From the NCBI GenBank assembly GCA_020881915.1, contig JAJFPB010000001.1, positions 1,984,001 through 2,048,000 of the forward strand: a DNA stretch of 64,000 bases. Reading direction: 5' to 3'. Below the pieces are notes generated by a model. The model had not been told where the DNA came from and did no database searches. It saw only the letters and a list, made by a program, of their open reading frames with translations. The DNA comes from Paramyrothecium sp. XJ0827 (taxonomy: Eukaryota > Ascomycota > Sordariomycetes > Hypocreales > Stachybotryaceae). Numbering within the stretch: the first letter of the stretch is position 1; each line of letters starts with the position of its first letter. The translations under genes were made by a program, and so were the position numbers. This document shows positions 55,601 through 64,000 of this stretch, one piece after another.

Positions 55601-56111
55601 TTCATTGCTAGAGCCACAGCAGCTTCACTCCTCCGCGAATTGTCAAGGCCTGTTAGATGAATCGACGTAATGGACTATTACGAGTGTTGTTCGCCCCTTG
55701 ACGAAATACCCTATAGCACCTGTGAATAATTGACTGCTAAATGCCATCATCTTACAGACGAGTTCGTGCCTCTTACTTACGAAAATGGAACCAAGCTGGC
55801 CAATTGCTGCCTTCTAGTTCCCTGCGGTCATGCTTATTCGCTGATGCACGGCTCACACGAGTGTGATGATGACCTACCAAGAAAGTGGGGATACGGCCCC
55901 CGGACATCCCGGCCTCCACCCGGACAAGCCTGACATCAGCGAACCTCCCGGCCCGAAGCGATTGCACAAGCTCCAGCCTCCGTTGCGCACATCCCAAGCG
56001 GGAGAACCAAAGAAGCTTCCCTCGTTGCCCAGACTGAAGCCCGAACCACCAATGTCAGCGCGGAAGATATAGCCATCACAGACTGGCGCGTCCAACCGCC
56101 CCTGCTCAGCC
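49634..56111. other. 6.5-kb gene-poor region between divergent WSC and PI-PLC genes
   Basis: No frame here has a recognisable domain or convincing splice extension. From about 50270 to 51150 the plus strand is strongly polypurine (AAGAAG, GGAAGAG). This makes the minus strand a CT-rich leader or promoter for the WSC gene, so a long 5' untranslated region is likely. GGTGT repeats lie at about 50763-50790. A short T/C-rich tract on the plus strand at 51955-52000 could mark a promoter pointing right. Non-coding transcripts are possible but unproven. Confidence 0.5.
50763..50790. repeat. Short tandem repeat of GGTGT
   Basis: Five to six copies of a 5-bp GTGTG/GGTGT unit lie inside the polypurine-rich leader region of the WSC gene. 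It is a simple-sequence tract of no evident function. Confidence 0.8.
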
Positions 56112-57149
56112 ATGAAGAACTTTCTCGCGCGGCCGGGGCGCCTCGTCGTCTACCTGTCCGGCATCGGCGTCTTCGTCATGACGCTCTTCTACATGCTGCT
56201 GTCCATCGCGCCGTGCATGGTCGGCGGCGTCTGCTACCGCGGGTACTCGAGCGCGTACAGCTTCGACGCCGACAAGGCACGCAACTCGGCCTGGATGGCG
56301 AAGCTCCCGGACGAGGTCAACCTCACGAGCCTCAGCATCCCCGGCACGCACGACACGATGACGTACAACATCGGCGGCGAGAGGCTGCAGTGCCAGAACT
56401 GGAACCTGTCGGTCCAGCTGGACTCGGGCCTGCGATACTTTGACATCAGGGCCCGGCTTCGGGACGACGAGCTGCACATCTACCATGCGAATGGGTACAC
56501 TGGATTCAGCTTCAGCGACGTGTTGCATGACATGTTTCACTTTCTCGACGAGAACCCATCGGAAGCAATCATTATGCGTCTGAAAGAAGAGGGCCGGCCC
56601 CTCGGCGAAAATACCATAACCTTTGAGGATGCCTTCAACTACTACCGCTTCAACTCCTCCGAAACCTCCCAGGGCGCAGCGAAGCACTTCCACGAGTACG
56701 ACCGAAGCAGACCAATCCCTACACTGGGCGAACTGCGCTCGCACATCTTCATACTCCAAGAGTTCGCCGCTCGTCGAGGACCCTACGGGCTGGCATGGGA
56801 AGGCGACCAGATGGTTCTAGAAGATCTCTGGATCATACCGGACATATACCACCTCGCTGAAAAATGGACAGCCATCCGCGACGCCCTGGAGCGCGCGACA
56901 TTGGATCCCCAGGACAACAAGAAGCTTTACCTCGCGCACCTGTCCGCCTCCGTGGGCGTCCTCCCCATCGAGGCCGCCGCGGGACCCCTGAACCACACCA
57001 TCGAGGGGATGAACGACATGACGGGGCAGTGGCTCACGGACTACGGGGGCGAGGAGGACGCCACGCGCACTGGCGTTGTAATAATCGACTTTCCGGGGAG
57101 GCGACTGATCGATGCTGTTCTGCGGTGGAACAAGCCGCTGATGCAATAG
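56112..57149 (+). CDS. Membrane-anchored PI-PLC X-domain phosphodiesterase
   Basis: A single exon of 345 aa. Residues 11-38 form a hydrophobic segment acting as signal anchor or uncleaved signal. The catalytic X domain begins with 'LSIPGTHDTMTYNIGG' (H80) and 'GLRYFDIRARLRDDELHIYHANG' (D111, R113, H125). These match the His/Asp/Arg/His set of bacterial-type phosphatidylinositol-specific phospholipase C. The rest includes 'DENPSEAIIMRLKEEG', 'PTLGELRSHIFIL' and a C-terminal 'VVIIDFPGRRLIDAVLRWN'. The expected reaction is metal-independent cleavage of phosphatidylinositol or GPI-type lipids at the outer membrane face or in the secretory pathway. Eukaryotic Y and C2 domains are absent. The start is the first Met of the frame and gives the anchor directly. 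Confidence 0.88.
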   Translation: MKNFLARPGRLVVYLSGIGVFVMTLFYMLLSIAPCMVGGVCYRGYSSAYSFDADKARNSAWMAKLPDEVNLTSLSIPGTHDTMTYNIGGERLQCQNWNLSVQLDSGLRYFDIRARLRDDELHIYHANGYTGFSFSDVLHDMFHFLDENPSEAIIMRLKEEGRPLGENTITFEDAFNYYRFNSSETSQGAAKHFHEYDRSRPIPTLGELRSHIFILQEFAARRGPYGLAWEGDQMVLEDLWIIPDIYHLAEKWTAIRDALERATLDPQDNKKLYLAHLSASVGVLPIEAAAGPLNHTIEGMNDMTGQWLTDYGGEEDATRTGVVIIDFPGRRLIDAVLRWNKPLMQ

Positions 57150-57464
57150 TAGACCATTCCTTGGTTTCTTGCATGGTGTATGATGACTGGTGCGATATTT
57201 GTGCTGATCGGCGTTTTGGATGGGGATGTGTTGGCGTAGTCGGATTTCTGGGGCGGATCTTCAGGGGGCGTTGCCCTTTGCATTGCTGTGGGATCTGGCC
57301 AGCGTTGCTTGGGACATGACGAGGGGCTCGTGGAAAACGGCGAAGAGACCATGTATACACGTGTATTTACTTAGATGATGCTAGTTTTCGTCCATGGACC
57401 ACAGCCAGACGCGGCGTGGCTCTAGTCAATACTATTCTGGGGGCGCCACTGCCATGGTGCTACG
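57150..57464. other. Intergenic, shared 3' flanks
   Basis: These 315 bp lie between the 3' ends of converging genes. Nothing beyond probable polyadenylation sequence was recognised. Confidence 0.5.
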
Positions 57465-59526
57465 TCAGTTGATTGAAACAGTCATTGTCGTTGCGACTTC
57501 GCGGAACTGGTCAAGGAGAAGTGTCTCGGAGCTCAGCAGCCTCTGCCTCGTCCGGACCTGAGCACGTAGCAGCCCGACGCGTTTGCATAAGCCGTCTCCG
57601 TCGGCGTGCTGAAGGACCAGAAAGACTGCGGACTTTGTGTGCCCGTCGACTATCTCAACCATCATCTCCAAGAGAAGGACTTCCTCGCCCGCGCTTTCCA
57701 GCTTCCAACCCTCTATGTCTGGATGAAAGTGCCAGTTTCTAAACGTTGCCTCCTGGTCTGCGTCGTCTCGGAAGCGGAGGGTGCGCAGCCTGTGGCCCCC
57801 GGTCTCCTTGGAGGACATCAAGGCCGGAGCGCAGGAGCCTTCGAGAGTGATGATGCCGCGGCCAACATCGCCTAGGATCGATGGGCTTGTGCCGCAATCA
57901 ATGTCGACGACCCTGGCCGTTGGCCTCACGTGCTTAGTGGTCAGATCGCTTCCACACCAGAGCATCGCAAGACCGCCAGAGACAGACCCCCAGGACCATG
58001 ACGGGATATTACCCAGCTCAGCAGGTCTCTGCCCGCTTTCATGCAATACCCAGCAAAGATCGAACACGAGAGTGTCCTCCCACAGGCCGGCCAAGTATCG
58101 GCCGCGAAATCCATTTGCCAGCACCGTCGCAACCCCAGCGGCGGCAGGGAGCCGGTCCTTAACGAAGGAGAAGTCCAGGTTCATGATGGCCTCGACATTG
58201 TCGTACCACAAGCGCCTGACGGTATCGAGATGGTGTGTGTCGAGGCCTCCCTTGGCCACGCTCAGCACCTGGTTTGTGGTGTAGTCTGCTCGATCGTCTG
58301 TGCGAATGATGCCGCATTGGCATTTAGTAGCAGAATGGCACTCCCAAAGCAGCTCTCTGGACCCGAAGTGGACGAACCTGTGCGATAGAATGTGTTCCTG
58401 GTGCACCCAACCGCGCGACATGAGCGGGAACTCATGGTGTCCGTACTCATCCGTCTCGAACGGATGCTTGATTGATGTTCTGGCCATCACATAGTACGGT
58501 TGCCCATCAGTATTCGTTCCTTCAATCGCGAAAGGCCCATCCTTCGCATCGTGCTTTGGGAAGAGCCCTACAGCGCCGTCCGTCGCTGCGGACGCGGCCA
58601 GCGTAACAAAGGCATTGGTGTAATACGCCGCCATATTTGTTGCCTCCGTCTCCCAGTCCGGCGTAGAGTCCTGAATGATGCACAGGGAATCGATCCATAT
58701 ATACTGAAGTCCCAGGGCAAGCGTGAACCTGACGGCGTCCTTGAAAGTTGCTGATAGTCCTTCCCATGGTATGTCCTCCTTGTGTTGGTTACGATTTGCA
58801 TTGGTTGTTGTGATGATCTGGTGCTTGCCCCAGCAATGGCTAAGGCACGCATATTTTGCTCTTTCTGTCGGTGAGGGTTCGTGGAGACGGACTGTGCATG
58901 ACCCTGGCCTCAGTCCTGGGGACACCTGGATCACCCTCTTGGGTAGACTGCCTTCACTGATGTTCCCACATTCGGAGTGGCTTATTTCACATTCGTGAAT
59001 CCATGACTTGACTTGCTTGGCTAGCAACTCATGGTCGAGCTTCAAGTCAACCCCGTTACCGATGAGCGGCCAAGGGCAAGGTTTGCCTTGTCAAAGGTCA
59101 GCACCAACGTCTCCTCTGAGCATACGTTTACATTGCCTCTCCTTGCGTACCTTCCACGCCGAATACGTGTATGACCTTCTGGTCCCAGCTGTGTGCGACG
59201 GTATACAGCGGATCTCGCTCGTCATCGAGCTCAGTAGTTGCTGTAAGTATGGGCGCAACTCCCAGCCCAAGGATCGTGTGCGGATGCTGGTAGGACTTTC
59301 CGCCGAATGAATGGAACTTGAGATTGAAGACGTGTTTCGCTCCAAGGGCTTCTGAGTAGCAGTGCTGAACAGCACGAAGCAGAATGCCACATCCTGTGCA
59401 TGTTTCCGCTGACCTGTGTACCAGTTCAAGACTGCACGAATAAATTTCTGGTCGGGCTGGATCCTTTATGCGGTGTACGTCAAAGTCCAGGCAGGCGGCA
59501 CACGGCGTCTCAATTTGCTCCATCAT
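57465..59526 (-). CDS. HET-domain heterokaryon-incompatibility protein (HET3 of window)
   Basis: Exons 59526-59151 and 59086-57465 give 665 aa. The 64-nt intron ends in ACAAG with a GCTGACC branch site and joins 'VFGVEG' to 'KPCPWPLIGNG'. Without it the N-terminal part appears as a separate frame. HET blocks: 'AKYACLSHCWGK' (from about 202), 'LQYIWIDSLCIIQD' (from about 252) and 'SRGWVHQEHILSHRFVHFG' (about 349-367). 'VKSWIHECEISHSECG' precedes them, as in the common class of HET proteins. Near the N-terminus lie C-x2-C pairs C9/C12 and C43/C46, spaced much like those in the first HET protein of this window. The C-terminal half has the usual ill-defined tail. The proposed role is non-self-triggered cell death; partner unknown. 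Confidence 0.9.
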
Positions 59527-60891
59527 GTAATTGTTTCCGTTAGATAGCTTGCAAAGAACCCAAGGTGCTTCGTCAATGGGAGGAAATCGAGTGGGCCTTG
59601 TCAGTTCAAGTGGGAAGTCGTTTTGAAAACAGCAGCTTACCTAAATATTTGGTCAAGGCGTGTGCTGGCCAGTTAAGAACGAGTTTCAACTGTTCTACAC
59701 CCTGGGAAAGGGCTCTAACCAGTGTTGTAAATAACAGAATTAGGGAAAACAACATACAGTACAGCCGGCGTTTTGAATAGCGTCCCTATTGTTCAGTCAA
59801 AGGCAATATTTAACCCAGGCACGAGGGTGAGATTAGTCCCCGGTGATCTCTTGCTGCTTGTGTCAACCCATGGTTCCCAGTCCTGGCAAGACAGTCGCGA
59901 TAAATCAACAACTATACTCATTGTGAGAAGAACGGGATCGACTGTGGATGCAGCAACAATTATCATCTGCCATTGTTCAATTACTGCGGTTGACGATTTA
60001 CCGCTCCCACCTGGCATAGGGTAAGCTGACCTCGACTTCGCTTCGTTGCGCACTGCCTCTTTTACAGGCAAGGAACAAATCAGGGATACTGCCAAATCTC
60101 ACTAATTTGAGTGAGTCAAATACTGGAACTATTCTATGACTGCCTCAGAGCAAAACTGTCACTTAAAGCGATTGTTATTCTATTTTTCTCCGTCCCTCTA
60201 CATTTGATATTCACACTATTCTATATGACGGACGAATCAGGCCTTTAGCCTCGATAGCATGAAACTACTAAAAAGGTTCCTGTGAACAACAATGAGGCAT
60301 CGGCTTTTCTGTATTCACTTCGCCTTTTCTGTGAGTGAGAAACCGACGTCCCGACCTCTGAGACAGCGTTACTGAGTGCCTGGTCATTGCCAGATAGGAT
60401 ATGGAACCTGGCGACTATACTGATGTGCAAATGTACTGCCATTGACGTGGACAACGGCCCGAAGGTCTTAATATCGTCCTAGGTTTGCCCAGTTGCTGTT
60501 CAGACCAGAAACTTCGGAATAAGCGAACCGTACGACCAATACAATCCACTCAGTGACTGAGACCTAGCTTCTGTCCCCAATGACATTCTAACAGATGAAC
60601 CCTATTTTAGGATTGAAGCCTCACTTCTATGAATTGTTAGCAACCATCATCGAGTAGAGATAGTCCCCCGCGAGTGTGACGACTACAATTCAGGATGGAG
60701 AATATTTGAAACGGAATTAAATATGAATAAGTGCGCTAAACTGATTGCCTGGACGCCGTGTGCGATATACAGCAACAATTTGTGTTGGTCCATGATCATC
60801 CCGCGTGCTGAGACTCCGCTCGTTAAAAACCTTTTACAAGAACTCCTCGCCAAACAAAGACATTCCCCTGGTATCACTTTATCCCGGACGC
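59527..60891. other. Intergenic region, 1.36 kb
   Basis: Promoter of the third HET gene on the left and 3' flank of the membrane-protein gene on the right. The sequence is AT-richer than surrounding genes. Small frames only; no repeat or RNA gene was recognised. Confidence 0.5.
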
Positions 60892-62165
60892 TCAACTATG
60901 CATCTCGTGCCTGTGGTAGCCGCCATCAAGCTCCGCATAGTCCACCGTCGCGAGCTCGTGCCTTTGCTGGCCCCCCAGCTCCGACACGGGGCTGGCGATG
61001 GTCGTCGCGGTGCCGAATTCGCTCCGCGCGTCCGTGCCACCGTGTACGGGAGAGCTGGCCGTGTAGATGGAGCCGTTGGCGGGGTGGTCCTTGAGGGGGT
61101 AGACGTTGGGAAGGGGTTTGTCGGCCACGTTGGTGTGGTCCGTCTGCTGCGAGGGCTGGTCCCTGAAGCCGCCAATCTGCTCGTGGCCCTGTTTCTTCGC
61201 GCGGCGGCGGACGAAGAAGAAGGCGCCCAAGATGATGAAGCTGACGGCCGCCACACTGCCCACGACGATGCCAGCAATGGCGCCGCCTTGGAGACCCCTC
61301 GATCCAGAGCCTGCGGCTGAACCGTCGGTGTTTTGGCTGGGATCATTGGGAGAGGTAGAGGTAGAGGTTTCAGGAGGTTGCGTAACGATATTCTAACTCA
61401 GTGTTAGTCATGATGCATCTTCATTAGCAGTGCGGTGTTGAGAAACTAACAGATCTGGTAGGTGCCTAGAATTGTGTATTAGCATGTGTAGACGGTCAAA
61501 AGGCGCACTGCCGAGGCGAATCAACTCACGCTGGTGGTCATCAAGCTCAACGCGATGCCGTCGATGGGGTGGCCGTAAGCCTGGTCCACCGAAGTGGACG
61601 CCCTGAATATGCCCGTCGTCATATTCCCTTCGCTGTCATACTTCGTGACTATTGTCGATTGGCCGGACTGGAAGTTGCTGTAGCAGGTCCCTCCGTAGGC
61701 AGGCCGTGCCGGGTCTATCGGGCCCGTACTCGGCAGAGCAAGCCCCCATCCGCTGTGGCAGCAGGCGATGTAGCTGCTGCTCCACGTGCTCACTGCCTCC
61801 CATCCGTGAGGGCACACCAGCGGGCTCATGATGGGCGCGACGGAGCTCGAGCTGCCGGAGAGACTCTTGTAATCCTGCATGAACTCGGGCGGGTAGCAAT
61901 CGCCCATCGTGGACCCGGGGACCGGCACCGGCTCGTTCAGCCATATCTGAAAACCCGGCGACGGTTGCTGGGTGAGTCGTTCCTCGTAGCAGGTGGACGG
62001 CGCCGTGAAGGTGGTGGTGAGGGCCTGCTTCTGGATGGTCACAATGATGACGCTTGAGACCGTGATATCGGTCGCTGCCGATTCATCGTCGTCGCTCCTC
62101 GCTCGTATCGGCTCGGCCAAGCACCTGGCCAAGAGGGCCGCGGCGACAACCGAGTAGGACCGCAT
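60892..62165 (-). CDS. Single-pass Ser/Thr-rich membrane protein (Mid2-like surface protein)
   Basis: Exons 62165-61530, 61465-61451 and 61392-60892 give 383 aa; introns are 64 and 58 nt. The second exon is only 15 nt and encodes APTRS. Parts in order: signal peptide (1-17), an extracellular Cys-containing domain ('TCYEERLTQQPSPGFQIWLN', 'MGDCYPPEFMQDY', 'VCPHGWEAVSTWSSSYIACCHSGWGL'), a Thr/Ser/Gly stalk, one transmembrane helix ('GAIAGIVVGSVAAVSFIILGAFFFV') with RRRAKK stop-transfer, and a cytosolic tail of about 110 aa ending 'HRHEMHS'. The layout is that of Mid2/WSC-like wall-stress sensors, but the Cys domain is not WSC. I know this style from filamentous fungi without a named function. 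A role in wall sensing is an inference from architecture. Confidence 0.85.
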
Positions 62166-64000
62166 GTTTGCGTAGCCACTGTGTGGGTTGAACCGACAAT
62201 CCTAATGCCACTGAGACGGTCTCTTTTAAAAAAATTCACGGCCGAGGAGTGGACATAAAGATCCCACGTCAACGGGAGGGTTTCAGAATTGGAGGCGGAC
62301 GCAGAGTAGTTAAAAGGAACGGGGGCCTGCGGCACAGCGTCCCTGGGGTTGCGGCCAAGTTCCGTCAGGCATGGCAAGGGGTCAGGGACCAGGCCTTTCA
62401 TCGTGGATGGCTGTTCAGGTGGGTGCCAGATGTGGGAGCAGCAGGAACGGGGTTCACCCAGGCACCACAGGAGTCGGGGTGGAGTCGACGAAATGGCGTT
62501 GGACCTCGTGGAGTAAGAGGGTGCAGAGACGTGTATAAAGATAGCCCTGCATTTGCGCTAATGAGCTTGTCTGCGTGAGCACAGCCCGGGCGGGCTTGCG
62601 ACTTACACATCGGCATCGTCATGAAGCTGCCGCGAAGCGCTCTGCCCATGCTCCATCAAGCCGGGGCCCATGAGCTCCCGAGCCCTTCGCTTGACTGAGG
62701 CGAGCCAGATCTGGCCGATGAGCCTGATGATGCCGTGCAACCGTCCCATGTAGGCTAGGTAGCCATGACGATGCAGGGGTACTGGCGAAGGAGCCTTACC
62801 CCTGTTGACGAGTGGTCTGGACGAGGATCTGCGAGCAGAGCCAATCAGGCACGGGTCTGATTGCCTCACAATCCTGTCACTGCCGTTGGACGATCCTAAA
62901 GCGGAAGAGCTGCCATTTCTCTTGGTCCTCAGCTCCCGCATTTATCTCAGAGCACAACAACTAGTGGCGCCAGCCCTGTGTCTGCTGCTGATTTGCATTC
63001 TTTACCGGTCCATCTTTGCCAGGTCGACCCGGGCAATCCGTTTTGAGCGTTCAGCCAACATGACGATAGCGCCCGGCCAAAGGTTGCAATCTCTCGTATG
63101 CTACGCCGCCAGCGCGAATTACTCAAGCTGCAACACGGGGGCTTTCGGATGTTCGTTCTGTGCCGTATAGGAAATTCGCCCAGTGCCTGACACCCCTGTC
63201 TGCGAAAAAGCTCGGTCCAGCATAGCCCGGACCCTCAGGCTATAATGGCGGAACCCCCTGTCTGACCTGATTTATGGGGTCCTCGGACGAGGACACTAGG
63301 GTCGGTCCTGTTGATGGCTTGGTGGAGTTTATCAGACGTTGGCCCTATATTGCCCAGGACGGGACAATTGCCTGTGTCCTACGCAAAGCTATGCGCCGTC
63401 AGCCGCCATCAACGAAAGATGGCGCCTAGGAACCGGATAGAATAGCCTAGCGCTCTTTCACCAGCCAAGCGCGGCTACAGTCATCGCAGGAAAAGAACCC
63501 CAGGCAAGTGTGTTTCGTCACCCCAGACTCCTGCGTGTGTGTGCCACGCAAGCCAAGGCTGCGTGGTTGACGGCAGCTTGCATCATTCGAGACTCGGAAA
63601 TCAACTTACAACTCCTGCAGCCAGCGAGACGAACTACTTTTGGAACTGAACCCCGCCCGGGAAACAAGAACGGGCGCCGCAAACCCACGCCGCGCTAAAG
63701 GATCGGCTTCTCAAACGCTCGAGTTTCTGCTGTGCCGCTCGACTGTGCCCCTGTCGGCGCTTGCTGTGCCGCATTCCCTCGACAATACTGCAACGCAAAG
63801 AGCCCGGGGCCTACGTCGTCCCATACATATACGGACGCGCGCCGTTTTCCCTTTCGGTTGGCCCTGCCCAGAGGAGGGGGGTTGGCAGAAAATCTTGTTT
63901 CTCCCTCGCCACCCTTTTTGCGTTCCTCGCATGAGCGAATCTGCCCTACCTCGGATCGAAGGGTCCCTTGCGATCCGACCCGGCCGGTGCGCCGTGCCGG
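62166..64000. other. Promoter of the membrane-protein gene and gene-free right end
   Basis: These 1.8 kb contain only short, non-protein-like frames. The left end carries the promoter of the Mid2-like gene, with an A/T run (TTTTAAAAAAATT) about 60 bp upstream of its ATG. No repeat, RNA gene or mobile element was recognised, and the next gene must lie beyond the window. Confidence 0.5.

Noticed and set aside
60245..60454. Small frames in the AT-richer gap right of the third HET gene
   Set aside because: Short, without start context or family features.

Overview
The window is nuclear DNA of a filamentous ascomycete (Pezizomycotina), most likely a Sordariomycete. The reasons are short introns (mostly 49-74 nt, GT/AG, with recognisable branch sites), three heterokaryon-incompatibility (HET) proteins, a PTH11-like receptor, a binuclear Zn(II)2Cys6 regulator, WSC- and Mid2-like wall-sensor proteins, and a degenerate 5S rRNA copy lying alone between protein genes. 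I support 17 protein-coding genes. Many are split by introns, so single open frames show only parts of them; the exon models below were built by following splice sites and phase, and every summed coding length is a whole number of codons.

Layout, left to right. 1.3-3.0 kb: secreted LVIVD/choice-of-anchor-B-type protein. 3.9-4.9 kb: HD-domain 5'-deoxynucleotidase (HDDC2 type). 5.3-5.5 kb: truncated 5S rRNA pseudogene next to an 8-bp tandem repeat. 5.7-6.9 kb: mitochondrial helical protein. 8.4-9.7 kb: four-exon PTH11-like seven-transmembrane protein. 10.5-12.1 kb: GH28 exo-polygalacturonase-type enzyme. 13.3-15.0 kb: disordered, probably nuclear protein. 15.4-17.0 kb: protein with a C-terminal array of zinc knuckles. 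17.3-18.4 kb: short-chain dehydrogenase.

18.9-28.7 kb is an accessory-looking block. It holds a HET protein, a divergently transcribed Zn(II)2Cys6 factor, a second HET protein of a different architecture, and a dynamin-like GTPase. The dynamin gene is bracketed by two degenerate 11-bp minisatellites in inverted orientation. 29.5-32.1 kb: PHO84-type phosphate:H+ symporter with a long C-terminal tail.

After a 4.3-kb stretch without a supportable gene, a housekeeping pair follows: homoserine O-acetyltransferase (met2) and THO2, the large THO/TREX subunit. They are divergent and share a promoter with two CACGTG elements. 48.1-49.6 kb: WSC-domain wall sensor, followed by a 6.5-kb gene-poor region with a strongly polypurine strand. 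56.1-57.1 kb: PI-PLC X-domain protein. 57.5-59.5 kb: third HET protein. 60.9-62.2 kb: single-pass Ser/Thr-rich membrane protein with a 15-nt microexon.

No operon logic applies. The recurring themes are environmental and surface sensing (PTH11-like, WSC, Mid2-like, PI-PLC X), nutrient acquisition (polygalacturonase, phosphate transporter) and non-self recognition (three HET genes plus a dynamin-like GTPase). No tRNA gene, intact transposon or CRISPR array was found. Exon models and functions come from reading the sequence only; no database search was run.
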